Shown here one piece after another: positions 8,574 to 15,174 of a DNA stretch of 64,000 bases. Source of the DNA: Flavobacteriales bacterium (GTDB lineage: Bacteria; Bacteroidota; Bacteroidia; Flavobacteriales_D; Sanyastnellaceae); the NCBI GenBank assembly GCA_016722445.1, contig JADKIZ010000010.1:62001-126000 (forward strand), written 5' to 3'. Positions within the stretch are counted from its first letter, which is position 1; each line of letters starts with the position of its first letter. Below the pieces are notes generated by a model. The model did no database searches, was not told the DNA's origin, and saw nothing but the letters and a program-made list of their open reading frames with translations. A program made the position numbers and the translations under genes.

Positions 8574-9338
8574 ATGAGTAAATACTTACTGATCATATTC
8601 CTACTTGCCATCACTTTGCAAGACAATGCCCAAGTGGTAGACACCACAGGTCTTTTCGTTACGGTAGCAGGCAAAGTGCGCGATGAATACGATAATCCTG
8701 TTTCGAACGTGATTATCGTCAATAAAAGAACCAAATCAGGTTCATTTGGAAAGGCAGACGGCAGCTTTCGCATCAATTGTGAAAAAAATGATACCATCAC
8801 GATCACGTCGCTTGGCTTTCATTCTAGGGATGTGTGCTACAAAGACTCGGTGATCAAACCAGAGTATTTCCTCAAACTTTTTCTCGATACACGAGTGTAT
8901 GTTCTACCGGATGTGAATGTATTCGCAGCAAGGGATCTGGAAAAAATTCAGGAGGACATCAATAAACTTGGATACAACGAAGACGACTATATGCTGAGTG
9001 GTATCAATGCTGCGGCAAGTCCTATCACGTTTTTATACCAGCAATTCAGCAAAAAAGAACAGTCGAAACGTGCCGTTGCGATGATGGTGAATGAAGATCG
9101 CAAAAGGGAATTGTTAAAAGAGTTATTCCACCATTACGTGGATTACGACATCATTCAACTGAGTGATGATGAATTCGACGCATTCATCGATTATCTGAAT
9201 GTTTCAGATGAATTCATGAAAACAAGTTCACAATATGATTTCCTCATCTATGTCCGCGACAGGTTCCGCGATTACAAGATGATCAAACGTCAGCAAAATA
9301 AATTGAAGGACACCGATTACAATTACGACAAAGACTGA
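8574..9338 (+). CDS. exported protein with carboxypeptidase-regulatory-like beta-sandwich domain
   Basis: Two in-frame ATGs lie close together (8562 and 8574). I chose 8574 because it gives a clean signal peptide, MSKYLLIIFLLAITLQDNAQ. The product has 254 residues. Residues about 28-110 follow the CarboxypepD_reg-like (PF13715) pattern: VAGKVRDEYDNPVSNVIIV, then GSFGKADGSFRI and ITITSLGFHSRDV. The C-terminal half is charged and mostly helical (KKEQSKRAVAMMVNEDRKRELL). There is no catalytic motif or sorting domain. The convergent neighbour at 9373 is a similar small protein with the same domain at its N-terminus. These are common, uncharacterised periplasmic proteins in Bacteroidota, and the function is unknown. 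Confidence 0.75.
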   Translation: MSKYLLIIFLLAITLQDNAQVVDTTGLFVTVAGKVRDEYDNPVSNVIIVNKRTKSGSFGKADGSFRINCEKNDTITITSLGFHSRDVCYKDSVIKPEYFLKLFLDTRVYVLPDVNVFAARDLEKIQEDINKLGYNEDDYMLSGINAAASPITFLYQQFSKKEQSKRAVAMMVNEDRKRELLKELFHHYVDYDIIQLSDDEFDAFIDYLNVSDEFMKTSSQYDFLIYVRDRFRDYKMIKRQQNKLKDTDYNYDKD

Positions 9339-9372
9339 TTGAATCGCTATAATCTCTTTTGATATCAGCTTG

Positions 9373-9978
9373 CTACTTCTTTCGATCGCTTCGTTTCAAA
9401 GCCTTCACGAAATTGCCCCAGGCCGCGGCATCCAGTAAGTTACCCCCACTCTTAAATCCGGAAGTATACCTCGTGATCATCATATCACTGGCCTCACTGG
9501 TTGCGTTATCAGAAAGATCGGCCAGGCCATCATATTCCGCGGCATTTACTTCTTCCCTGCTGAACCTATAGTACCGATCGCCCGGAAGATCCAGTGCAAG
9601 CAATTCCCGCCTCAAATTCCCCGGACTTGGATATGGACGAACCACCACTTCCGGCAACAGAATTTCGGTCAAATCCATCCATTGCACTATACTGATGTGA
9701 GTTTGAATACTATCATCAGGAATGATGAAAAAGGAATTTTTCAGCCCCACACTTGTGAAGAAGATCGTATCTCCTACCAATGCTGGCATGGTAAAATATC
9801 CATTGAAATCCGCGAATGTTCCGCGTTTGTCATTACTTCTGTAAATGGTAGCGTATGGAACCGGAATGAGCGAATCCGTCGCCACGACAACGCCAGAAAT
9901 TTGGATCGCTTTTTTCACCTGAGTCCATCCCGACATCGCGGACAATGAAATCAATGTAATGAGGAAGAGTTTTTTCAT
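9373..9978 (-). CDS. exported protein with carboxypeptidase-regulatory-like domain
   Basis: I place the start at the ATG at 9978; a GTG three codons upstream is possible. The protein has 201 residues with a signal peptide (MKKLFLITLISLSAMSGWTQ). A CarboxypepD_reg-like domain follows: QISGVVVATDSLIPVPYATI, RGTFADFNGYFTMPA and DTIFFTSVGLKN. The C-terminal half is unassigned and ends in a basic tail. The gene stops with TAG, 34 bases from the end of the convergent gene at 9338, with no evident terminator between. It is functionally uncharacterised and similar in layout to the 8574 product, though the two are not obvious duplicates outside the beta domain. Confidence 0.75.
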   Translation of the reverse strand: MKKLFLITLISLSAMSGWTQVKKAIQISGVVVATDSLIPVPYATIYRSNDKRGTFADFNGYFTMPALVGDTIFFTSVGLKNSFFIIPDDSIQTHISIVQWMDLTEILLPEVVVRPYPSPGNLRRELLALDLPGDRYYRFSREEVNAAEYDGLADLSDNATSEASDMMITRYTSGFKSGGNLLDAAAWGNFVKALKRSDRKK

Positions 9979-10064
9979 CAACAGCACAAAATTAGGGAAG
10001 TTCTGAATGTGTTCTGAAATAGGACGATCGGTTGGCAGAAAAGTTATGGCCGGATTCTATTTTT

Positions 10065-10385
10065 TTAGAAACACAATTCACCGTTCATCCACCGCAGGAT
10101 GTATTGAAGGATGGCCACGACCACCGTCATGATCAGCAGGCCATTCATGCTCAACCTGGTGTAACGGTGTTGAAACTTCAAATTGAAGAGGAAAACAAGG
10201 ATGAAAAGAACAAAGAAAATTCCCGAGGGATGATGATCTAGGCTTTGGGATAAATCGCCGCGCATCAAAGTAAAGACGGATCTCTGCATACCGCATCCGG
10301 GACAATCGCATCCCGTGATCATGTGAAAAGGACAAGGAATGGCGTGGGATTCCAGCCATGTGATCGAATTATCAAACACTTTCAT
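10065..10385 (-). CDS. DUF2752 small membrane protein
   Basis: A 106-residue protein with the DUF2752 signature: a cysteine cluster CDCPGCGMQRS at residues 26-36, then a cytoplasmic or periplasmic loop and two hydrophobic segments (about 53-70 and 82-97). DUF2752 proteins are short inner-membrane proteins of unknown function; the CPGCG motif could bind metal. The start codon overlaps the end of the gene at 10372 by 14 bases, so the two are translationally linked in one operon on the minus strand. Confidence 0.85.
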   Translation of the reverse strand: MKVFDNSITWLESHAIPCPFHMITGCDCPGCGMQRSVFTLMRGDLSQSLDHHPSGIFFVLFILVFLFNLKFQHRYTRLSMNGLLIMTVVVAILQYILRWMNGELCF

Positions 10386-11430
10386 GATGACCGGTTGACC
10401 TCAAAACCTTCAATTCTGTGATAAAATCGTCGAATTTCCTGCAGTGCGAAATACTGAATACACTGAAATCATATGCGTCTCCATTCAGATAATCGTCAGA
10501 CATCAACATGTGATTTGAAAGGAGAAAATCAGGATTATCCTTTAACCTGAAAACAATAAAATGATGGCGGTTGTGGTCGTATGAAGCCCCCATCTCACGA
10601 CCTTCTTCTTCAAAAATGTAGAGGAAAGGCAGTTTGAGTAAATCATCTGCATCGTCCATTACAAACCCTAAGGTGAAATATGGATAAATCCTATACCGTG
10701 CTTCAATGTCATTCATAGCGAGCAGGATCTGAAGTTCCTTCGATTTTTCGCGGAACATCATACCTGTGGATTTTGAATGAGGTAAATTCTCCCGTTGATA
10801 CCACTTCCGGTCCTTCCCCATCCATTCATAATCGCCCAATTTCAACTTGTAATCAAAACTGGAAGGTTGATCCAGGACATATCCCGGATAGTAATATTCC
10901 GCCCGATTGCTTCGACCATACTCGATTTCTTCCAGCATGGTATAAGTACCTAAACTATATTTCGCATATTCAGGATCGAAAATGCACATCATCGAAGCCA
11001 TCGCCCGAATGCCATGATCGAAATAGCTGATGGCTATGAGCTTGTCGCCATCAAAAACACGAATCTCTTTGGTATCGAAATGGCCATGGTGCATGCTCGA
11101 TTGCATCATGTCCAGAAATCGGTGGTGCACAAAAGCAAGAAAACGTCCGCGGTGAAAATTGTACAATTCCTCCCGACGTTCGTCATAATCAGGCTCACCA
11201 ATTTCAATTCTGAATTTCGCACGGTTGCGGCGATAAATTTTTTCGTGTTGCTTCTTCCGCTTGAATTCTGTAATTGGCAAACGAATGTGCTGAACTGAAT
11301 AGATGGTTTCATGCACACAAACCAATTCACTGCGGTACAAAACACCAGTACCCCGAAACCATCCTTCGGAAAGCAAACGATCGTAATCGGAGGCAGACTT
11401 GCGGTAAATATTCGTGGTTTGTACCAACAT
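10372..11430 (-). CDS. arginyl-tRNA--protein transferase (ATE/Bpt) family protein
   Basis: A 352-residue protein resembling the N-end-rule aminoacyl-tRNA-protein transferases, with a GNAT-like fold. N-terminal marks are SEGWFRGTGVLYRSEL followed by RRNRAKF (about residues 68-74). C-terminal ATE marks are YNFHRGRF, then FDPEYAKYSLGTYTMLEEIE and YYYPGYVL. It should transfer an amino acid from tRNA to exposed N-termini of proteins, marking them for degradation. The cysteine-rich N-terminal site of ATE1 is largely missing (only one Cys remains near residue 38), and about 100 extra C-terminal residues are not part of the family core. It is followed in the operon by the DUF2752 gene. The family is fairly clear; substrate and donor are unknown. 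Confidence 0.7.
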   Translation of the reverse strand: MLVQTTNIYRKSASDYDRLLSEGWFRGTGVLYRSELVCVHETIYSVQHIRLPITEFKRKKQHEKIYRRNRAKFRIEIGEPDYDERREELYNFHRGRFLAFVHHRFLDMMQSSMHHGHFDTKEIRVFDGDKLIAISYFDHGIRAMASMMCIFDPEYAKYSLGTYTMLEEIEYGRSNRAEYYYPGYVLDQPSSFDYKLKLGDYEWMGKDRKWYQRENLPHSKSTGMMFREKSKELQILLAMNDIEARYRIYPYFTLGFVMDDADDLLKLPFLYIFEEEGREMGASYDHNRHHFIVFRLKDNPDFLLSNHMLMSDDYLNGDAYDFSVFSISHCRKFDDFITELKVLRSTGHHESV

Positions 11431-11436
11431 GCGAAG

Positions 11437-11444
11437 CGAATATA
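11437..11444 (-). promoter_or_regulatory. candidate -7 element of the ATE-like gene, close enough for a leaderless mRNA
   Basis: The minus strand reads TATATTCG (TAnnTTYG), ending six bases from the ATG at 11430. A transcript starting at the usual distance would begin at or next to the start codon. Confidence 0.35.
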
Positions 11445-11614
11445 GCGAAACACATGATTAATCAATATCGTCAACTCCAAATTTTGGTAGAAATGGGTAG
11501 ATGGGATGAGTAGATAGGTGGAAGGTTGGCGGAGTGAATGGTTGGGCTTCAAGTTAAATTGCGGTGTTGGTCATGCAATGAAATAATTGGAGGGAATGAA
11601 TGGATGGTTGGTGA

Positions 11615-11763
11615 ATTGAAATCAAATTCTAAACGACGGAAATACTCGTGTGAACAAGGTGATGGTAGGTTCCTCTTCGCGGGGCAGAAGTTGGTGGATT
11701 GAAATCAAATTCTAAGCGACGGAAATACTCTTATGAACAAGGTGATGGTAGGTTCCTCTTCGC
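11615..11763. repeat. 83-bp-spaced direct repeat in a long gene-free stretch
   Basis: Two copies of an approximately 66-base segment (11615-11680 and 11698-11763) begin ATTGAAATCAAATTCTAA and end GGTTCCTCTTCGC. They differ at about four positions. The 781-base gap 11431-12211 otherwise holds the hairpins listed below and low-complexity GGATGG-rich DNA, with no convincing gene. Confidence 0.75.
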
Positions 11764-11777
11764 TCCGCGAAGAGGAA
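11753..11777. repeat. 11-bp-stem palindrome at the end of the second direct-repeat copy
   Basis: TTCCTCTTCGC and GCGAAGAGGAA are perfect inverted arms around a three-base spacer. Only the second direct-repeat copy has the complete palindrome; the first has the left arm followed by GGGGCAG. There is no T tract, so this is not a typical terminator. Confidence 0.7.
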
Positions 11778-11800
11778 TGACGGGATGTTTGGTGAAATTG

Positions 11801-11825
11801 GTCGGGACACCTTCGGTGTCCCGAC
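11801..11825. repeat. 11-bp-stem palindrome with TTC loop
   Basis: GTCGGGACACC and GGTGTCCCGAC are perfect inverted arms around TTC. The CTTCGG core matches the REP-like palindromes at 1.75-2.3 kb, so it may be a member of the same class. There is no T tract. Confidence 0.65.
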
Positions 11826-12211
11826 TTGGCGAGTAAATGTTGTTTTGTTGATTTAGGTGTTGGCGACGTTAGATGGATGATGGTTTTTGTAGAAATAGTC
11901 CTTATAATGTAAAAAGTCTTCATGAGATCGTTTCGGATGGCTTAACTTTCTCTTATTGTGAAGGCCTTTTTTGGGAGAAATGGAGTCGGTTTTTGAGTGA
12001 TGGTGAATAATGTCAAATCATGTTATCAGAAGTGGATAGCTAAGTTCGAGGAGTTCTGGGCATCGAAATGGCAGAGAGATTCTTTCCTTTAAAAACACTC
12101 AGGTAAAATGAGGTAGTTAAAATTCAATTTCCGTTAACCGAATCTTCATCGACAGGCCATGGAGTATTCATACTGAAAGTGCTAATTTGTATCCAGTTAA
12201 TCTAAACTGCA

Positions 12212-12382
12212 ATGCAAAAAACAAACATCATTCACTACTTCGAAAACGGCATGACCCGGATGATCAGCACAGGAATGTTCAGCTTGAAAAAAGAACAGAC
12301 CGGTGAAGTTCTTTATACATCCGATGGGAATAAAATTCCTCTTTCAGACCTCATTAGTCTGAATGGTTTCACTTGGGCATAA
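12212..12382 (+). CDS. small 56-residue protein of unknown function
   Basis: The ATG at 12212 opens a 56-codon frame ending in TAA at 12380-12382. It encodes a soluble-looking, well-mixed sequence: MQKTNIIHYFENGMTRMIST, then KKEQTGEVLYTSDGNKIPLS, ending NGFTWA. There is no signal peptide or membrane segment. It stands alone about 100 bases before the oxygenase gene, and its amino acid composition is protein-like in contrast to the surrounding repeat DNA. No family is recognised. It could be a small regulator or toxin-antitoxin-sized protein, but nothing in the sequence shows that. Confidence 0.5.
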   Translation: MQKTNIIHYFENGMTRMISTGMFSLKKEQTGEVLYTSDGNKIPLSDLISLNGFTWA

Positions 12383-12481
12383 AACGCACCGGGTATTTTT
12401 TTGCGTGTTCATCCTCATCGCATTTTTCATGCGGAGGTTAGAAGTTTTTATCTACCTTGCACTCTCATAAACACCACGAAT

Positions 12482-13441
12482 ATGAGCTTAAAGGAAATGG
12501 GGATCCCAAGCGTAGATCTGGCCTTGTTTACACATGGCACACCTGAACAAAAACAACAGTTCGTTGCCGAATTAGGCAAAGCCTACGAAGACATTGGTTT
12601 TGTTGCGGTCAAAAATCATCTCATCGATGGAATCACCGTAGAGTCGCTCTACAAGGAAGTGAAAGCTTTCTTCGATCTTTCCGAAGATGTCAAAAAGAAA
12701 TATGAAGACCCTGTAATCGCAGGTCAGCGCGGATATACTTCTTTTGGACGTGAACATGCCAAAGGGAGCAACGCTGGTGACCTCAAAGAATTCTGGCATT
12801 TTGGTCAGGAGGTGGAAGGTGATGATCCAATCAAATCAGAATATCCTAAAAACATTTATGTAGATGAACTACCTGAATTCAATCGTGTAGGTATTAAAGC
12901 CTATCGCGATCTCGAACTCACAGGGAAGTATATGCTTCGTGCTCTGGCTCTTTATCTGGGACTGGATGAAATGTATTTTGATGATAAAATCAAAAATGGC
13001 AATTCTATCCTTCGCCCAATTCACTATCCACCCATCACCTCTGAACCTAAAAGTGCAGTTCGGGCTGGACAACATGAAGACATCAATCTCATTACCCTGC
13101 TCATTGGCGCTTCTGCAGATGGTCTGGAAGTATTGAATAAGAAAAACGAATGGGTGGCTGTGACCGCTCTTCCTGATCATATCGTGGTGAATGTCGGCGA
13201 CATGCTTCAAAGACATACCAACGGCAAACTGAAAAGTACAACCCACCGCGTGGTGAATCCGCCTCGCGAAAAATGGGGCAACAGCAGATTCAGTATTCCA
13301 TTCTTCCTTCACCCGAGAAGTAGCATGAAATTAGACTGTCTCTCTTCATGCGTTCCCGCTGGTGAAAAACCAAAATGGGAACCGATTACGGCAGGAGAAT
13401 TTCTGGATGAAAGATTGGCGGAGATAGGGCTTAAGAAGTAA
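12482..13441 (+). CDS. 2-oxoglutarate/Fe(II)-dependent oxygenase, isopenicillin N synthase-like
   Basis: I start at ATG 12482 (MSLKEMGIPSVDL). An in-frame start at 12401 would add 27 residues unlike the family. The product is 319 residues, normal for the family. The N-terminal DIOX_N region (about 10-120) is followed by the 2OG-Fe(II) jelly roll. The iron ligands are visible as H and D in AGQHEDINLITLL and the distal H in STTHRVVNPP; the 2-oxoglutarate-binding Arg-Ser pair is in SRFSIPFFLHP. Such bacterial proteins are widespread, usually of unknown substrate; an isopenicillin N synthase role is not implied. A heptanucleotide repeat begins at its stop codon. Confidence 0.85.
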   Translation: MSLKEMGIPSVDLALFTHGTPEQKQQFVAELGKAYEDIGFVAVKNHLIDGITVESLYKEVKAFFDLSEDVKKKYEDPVIAGQRGYTSFGREHAKGSNAGDLKEFWHFGQEVEGDDPIKSEYPKNIYVDELPEFNRVGIKAYRDLELTGKYMLRALALYLGLDEMYFDDKIKNGNSILRPIHYPPITSEPKSAVRAGQHEDINLITLLIGASADGLEVLNKKNEWVAVTALPDHIVVNVGDMLQRHTNGKLKSTTHRVVNPPREKWGNSRFSIPFFLHPRSSMKLDCLSSCVPAGEKPKWEPITAGEFLDERLAEIGLKK

Positions 13442-13464
13442 TTATGAATTATGAATTATGAATT
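13439..13464. repeat. short heptanucleotide tandem repeat (ATGAATT) at a gene end
   Basis: Three exact copies of ATGAATT (13444-13464) plus a partial unit overlap the TAA of the oxygenase gene. The unit is the reverse complement of the AATTCAT array at 19521-19681. Confidence 0.8.
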
Positions 13465-13498
13465 GGGTGATGTGGAGGAGATTGTGAATTGATCAGAT

Positions 13499-13813
13499 AT
13501 GAAAATCAGATTATCAAACAATATCATAAGGATAAGGGTCAATCAGGAGGAGTTGAAGGCATTGTCAAAAAATCAGTTGGTCAATTTGACGGTGCAGTTC
13601 AGTCTCTACGATAATCTCATATGCGAATTGGTGCCATGGAATCTGGATGTGTTGGAAGGAAAATTTGAAAAGGGAAAATTGACGGTGAACATTCCATTTT
13701 CATTTACTGAAAAATGGCCGGATCACGACTCGCAGCCGATTGAAATTCATCAGGACAATGGTTCGCTTCAAAAATTATACATCAAGGTTGAAAAGGACCT
13801 TGAAAGATTCTAA
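13499..13813 (+). CDS. conserved small protein, DUF7009-like
   Basis: A 104-residue protein starting MKIRLSNNIIRIRVNQEEL. This basic strand-turn N-terminus is the typical opening of the DUF7009 family of small Bacteroidota proteins. The rest alternates hydrophobic strands and acidic or basic turns (NLTVQFSLYDNLICELV, LYIKVEKDLERF). There is no signal peptide, membrane segment or catalytic motif; it is probably cytosolic. It lies between the oxygenase and the DUF7935-like gene on the same strand, with spacers of 57 and 67 bases. Function unknown; the family call rests on recall of the N-terminal pattern. Confidence 0.65.
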   Translation: MKIRLSNNIIRIRVNQEELKALSKNQLVNLTVQFSLYDNLICELVPWNLDVLEGKFEKGKLTVNIPFSFTEKWPDHDSQPIEIHQDNGSLQKLYIKVEKDLERF

Positions 13814-13880
13814 TCTCATCCAACGACAATAATTCAATTGATTTTCCTTTCTACTTTGGCAACGAAAATCAGAACCTGTT

Positions 13881-14405
13881 ATGCATCATCATTTCTTCAA
13901 ACTCATCATTCTGTTGGTCATACTCGCAGTTGTGATCACCATAGTAGTTGTACTCTTCAACCGTTGGTTGAAATTTAAAGAACGCGGCTGGGCATTTATC
14001 ATGCGTCAGGACAACAACAAAGCTCTGGCCTCACTGCGCATCACTGCCTACGAACGAATCACCATCATGCTCGAGCGGATTACGCCACAAAGCCTTGTGA
14101 TGAGACACAATCTCAGCACTTCGAATGCGGCGCTCTTACAAATGGAATTGGTGAAATCCATCCGTGAAGAATTTGATCACAATGTTTCGCTACAGATATA
14201 TGTGAGCAAGGAATGTTGGGATAAAGTGCGTCGTGCCAAAGAAGAAACCACAGAATTGATTAAAGTCGCTTTCACACGCGTTAGACCGGAAAGCCCCGCT
14301 ATTGAACTCAGTCGTGAAATCCTGAAACTTGAAGCTACTGTGAGCAATAGCGCCATCCGCGAAGCTTTGCTCGGCATCAGGATCGAAATGGCCAAATATT
14401 TTTAA
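13881..14405 (+). CDS. conserved membrane-anchored protein, DUF7935-like
   Basis: A 174-residue protein. Residues about 7-28 form one transmembrane helix (LIILLVILAVVITIVVVLF), preceded by MHHHFFK. The soluble part has ASLRITAYERITIMLERITP, the recognisable core of a conserved Bacteroidota family (DUF7935), followed by LLQMELVKSIREEFDHNVSLQIYVS. It is helical and presumably cytoplasmic. It overlaps the convergent FAS1 lipoprotein gene by four bases at 14402-14405. Function unknown. Confidence 0.7.
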   Translation: MHHHFFKLIILLVILAVVITIVVVLFNRWLKFKERGWAFIMRQDNNKALASLRITAYERITIMLERITPQSLVMRHNLSTSNAALLQMELVKSIREEFDHNVSLQIYVSKECWDKVRRAKEETTELIKVAFTRVRPESPAIELSREILKLEATVSNSAIREALLGIRIEMAKYF

Positions 14406-14710
14406 CTCGGTTTCTTCATCACAGCTTCTTTCACTTGATCATCGTCATGGTTGATGATACCCTCGATGATGATGACAGTTCCTCCTTTCGTGATGACTTC
14501 TCTTGTCGTACACGATATTCCATTGATGGTTCGCGAGGCAGAATCCACAAAAAGTTTGGTGCCGTCTACAGTCATAAGTTCTTTCTGCCTGAAGATGGTT
14601 TCAAAACTCATTTCTTCCTGAAGTAAATGGGCCGCCATCATTTTATCCATCAAAGCAATATTCTCAGGACGCTTCAGCTCAGACAATGTGCGCTGATTGT
14701 ATTTTTTCAA
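14402..14710 (-). pseudogene. C-terminal part of a frameshifted FAS1 (fasciclin) lipoprotein gene
   Basis: This 102-residue frame is the second half of a fasciclin domain, not a gene on its own. It shows YNQRTLSELKRPENIALMD, MAAHLL and the closing GGTVIIIEGII. With one base added in the five-A run 14730-14734 (plus strand), it fuses in frame to the upstream lipoprotein, and the junction becomes LPFLCPSDESLKKYN. That is the expected FAS1 segment 'pFTvFaPsDeAl'. The break is therefore a one-base deletion in a homopolymer. Confidence 0.75.
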
Positions 14711-15000
14711 TGACTCATCACTTGGACATAAAAAGGTAACTCTTTGTCCCTCGTTTTAGCGCTCCACGTGCTCTTGCCGAGCAATTGTCCGAATGTTCCA
14801 AACTGAGATGAATTGGCAACATACCTCGCCAGATCTACATCGGTTGCTTTACTTGCATCGTCTTCCGGACTGCCTATCGGAGAATTCGCTTCTTTTTTTT
14901 CCTGTGTTGAAGTGGATTCTTCAGCATTTGCAGGCTTTCCGCCGCATCCTGCCATAAATATGGCAGCCGCACCCATGAGGATAAATGTCTTTTTGATCAT
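14707..15000 (-). CDS. N-terminal part of a frameshifted FAS1 (fasciclin) lipoprotein
   Basis: I start at the ATG at 15000 (MIKKTFILMGAAAIFMAGCGGK), which gives a lipoprotein signal with lipobox MAGC; the frame also has an ATG 24 bases upstream. A linker rich in Glu, Ser and Lys follows, then the beginning of a fasciclin domain (VDLARYVANSSQFGTFGQLL). The frame ends prematurely at FYVQVMSH because a base is missing at 14730-14734. Restored, the protein would be about 198 residues: a periplasmic or outer-membrane lipoprotein with a single FAS1 domain, a fold used for adhesion or protein-protein contact. A TAnnTTTG promoter lies directly upstream. Confidence 0.7.
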   Translation of the reverse strand: MIKKTFILMGAAAIFMAGCGGKPANAEESTSTQEKKEANSPIGSPEDDASKATDVDLARYVANSSQFGTFGQLLGKSTWSAKTRDKELPFYVQVMSH

Positions 15001-15017
15001 TTTTTTGTATTGCGCCG

Positions 15018-15025
15018 CAAACATA
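15018..15025 (-). promoter_or_regulatory. -7 promoter element of the FAS1 lipoprotein gene
   Basis: The minus strand reads TATGTTTG, an exact match to the Bacteroidota TAnnTTTG element, ending 18 bases before the ATG at 15000. This supports 15000 as the start, since the upstream in-frame ATG at 15024 would fall inside the element. Confidence 0.55.
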
Positions 15026-15127
15026 AGTGAGCAAAGTCACCATTCCCCGACTCCCCAAATGACGCGGTATCGGTTGATTTTCATCAGGGTGTATTAAAAA
15101 TAAAAAAAAAACACCATTTTCATGAAT

Positions 15128-15135
15128 TATTTTTG
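15128..15135 (+). promoter_or_regulatory. -7 promoter element of pckA
   Basis: TATTTTTG is an exact TAnnTTTG match, 39 bases before the chosen pckA start at 15175. The in-frame ATG at 15133 lies within this element, arguing that it is not the translation start. An A-rich stretch precedes it. Confidence 0.55.
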
Positions 15136-15174
15136 CCCCTCGATTCAATAGAAAGTCGAACCAAACAATTGACA

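Noticed and set aside
12401..12481. Upstream start of the 2OG-Fe(II) oxygenase adding 27 residues
   Set aside because: The extra residues (MRVHPHRIFHAEV) are unlike the family; the ATG at 12482 gives a standard N-terminus.
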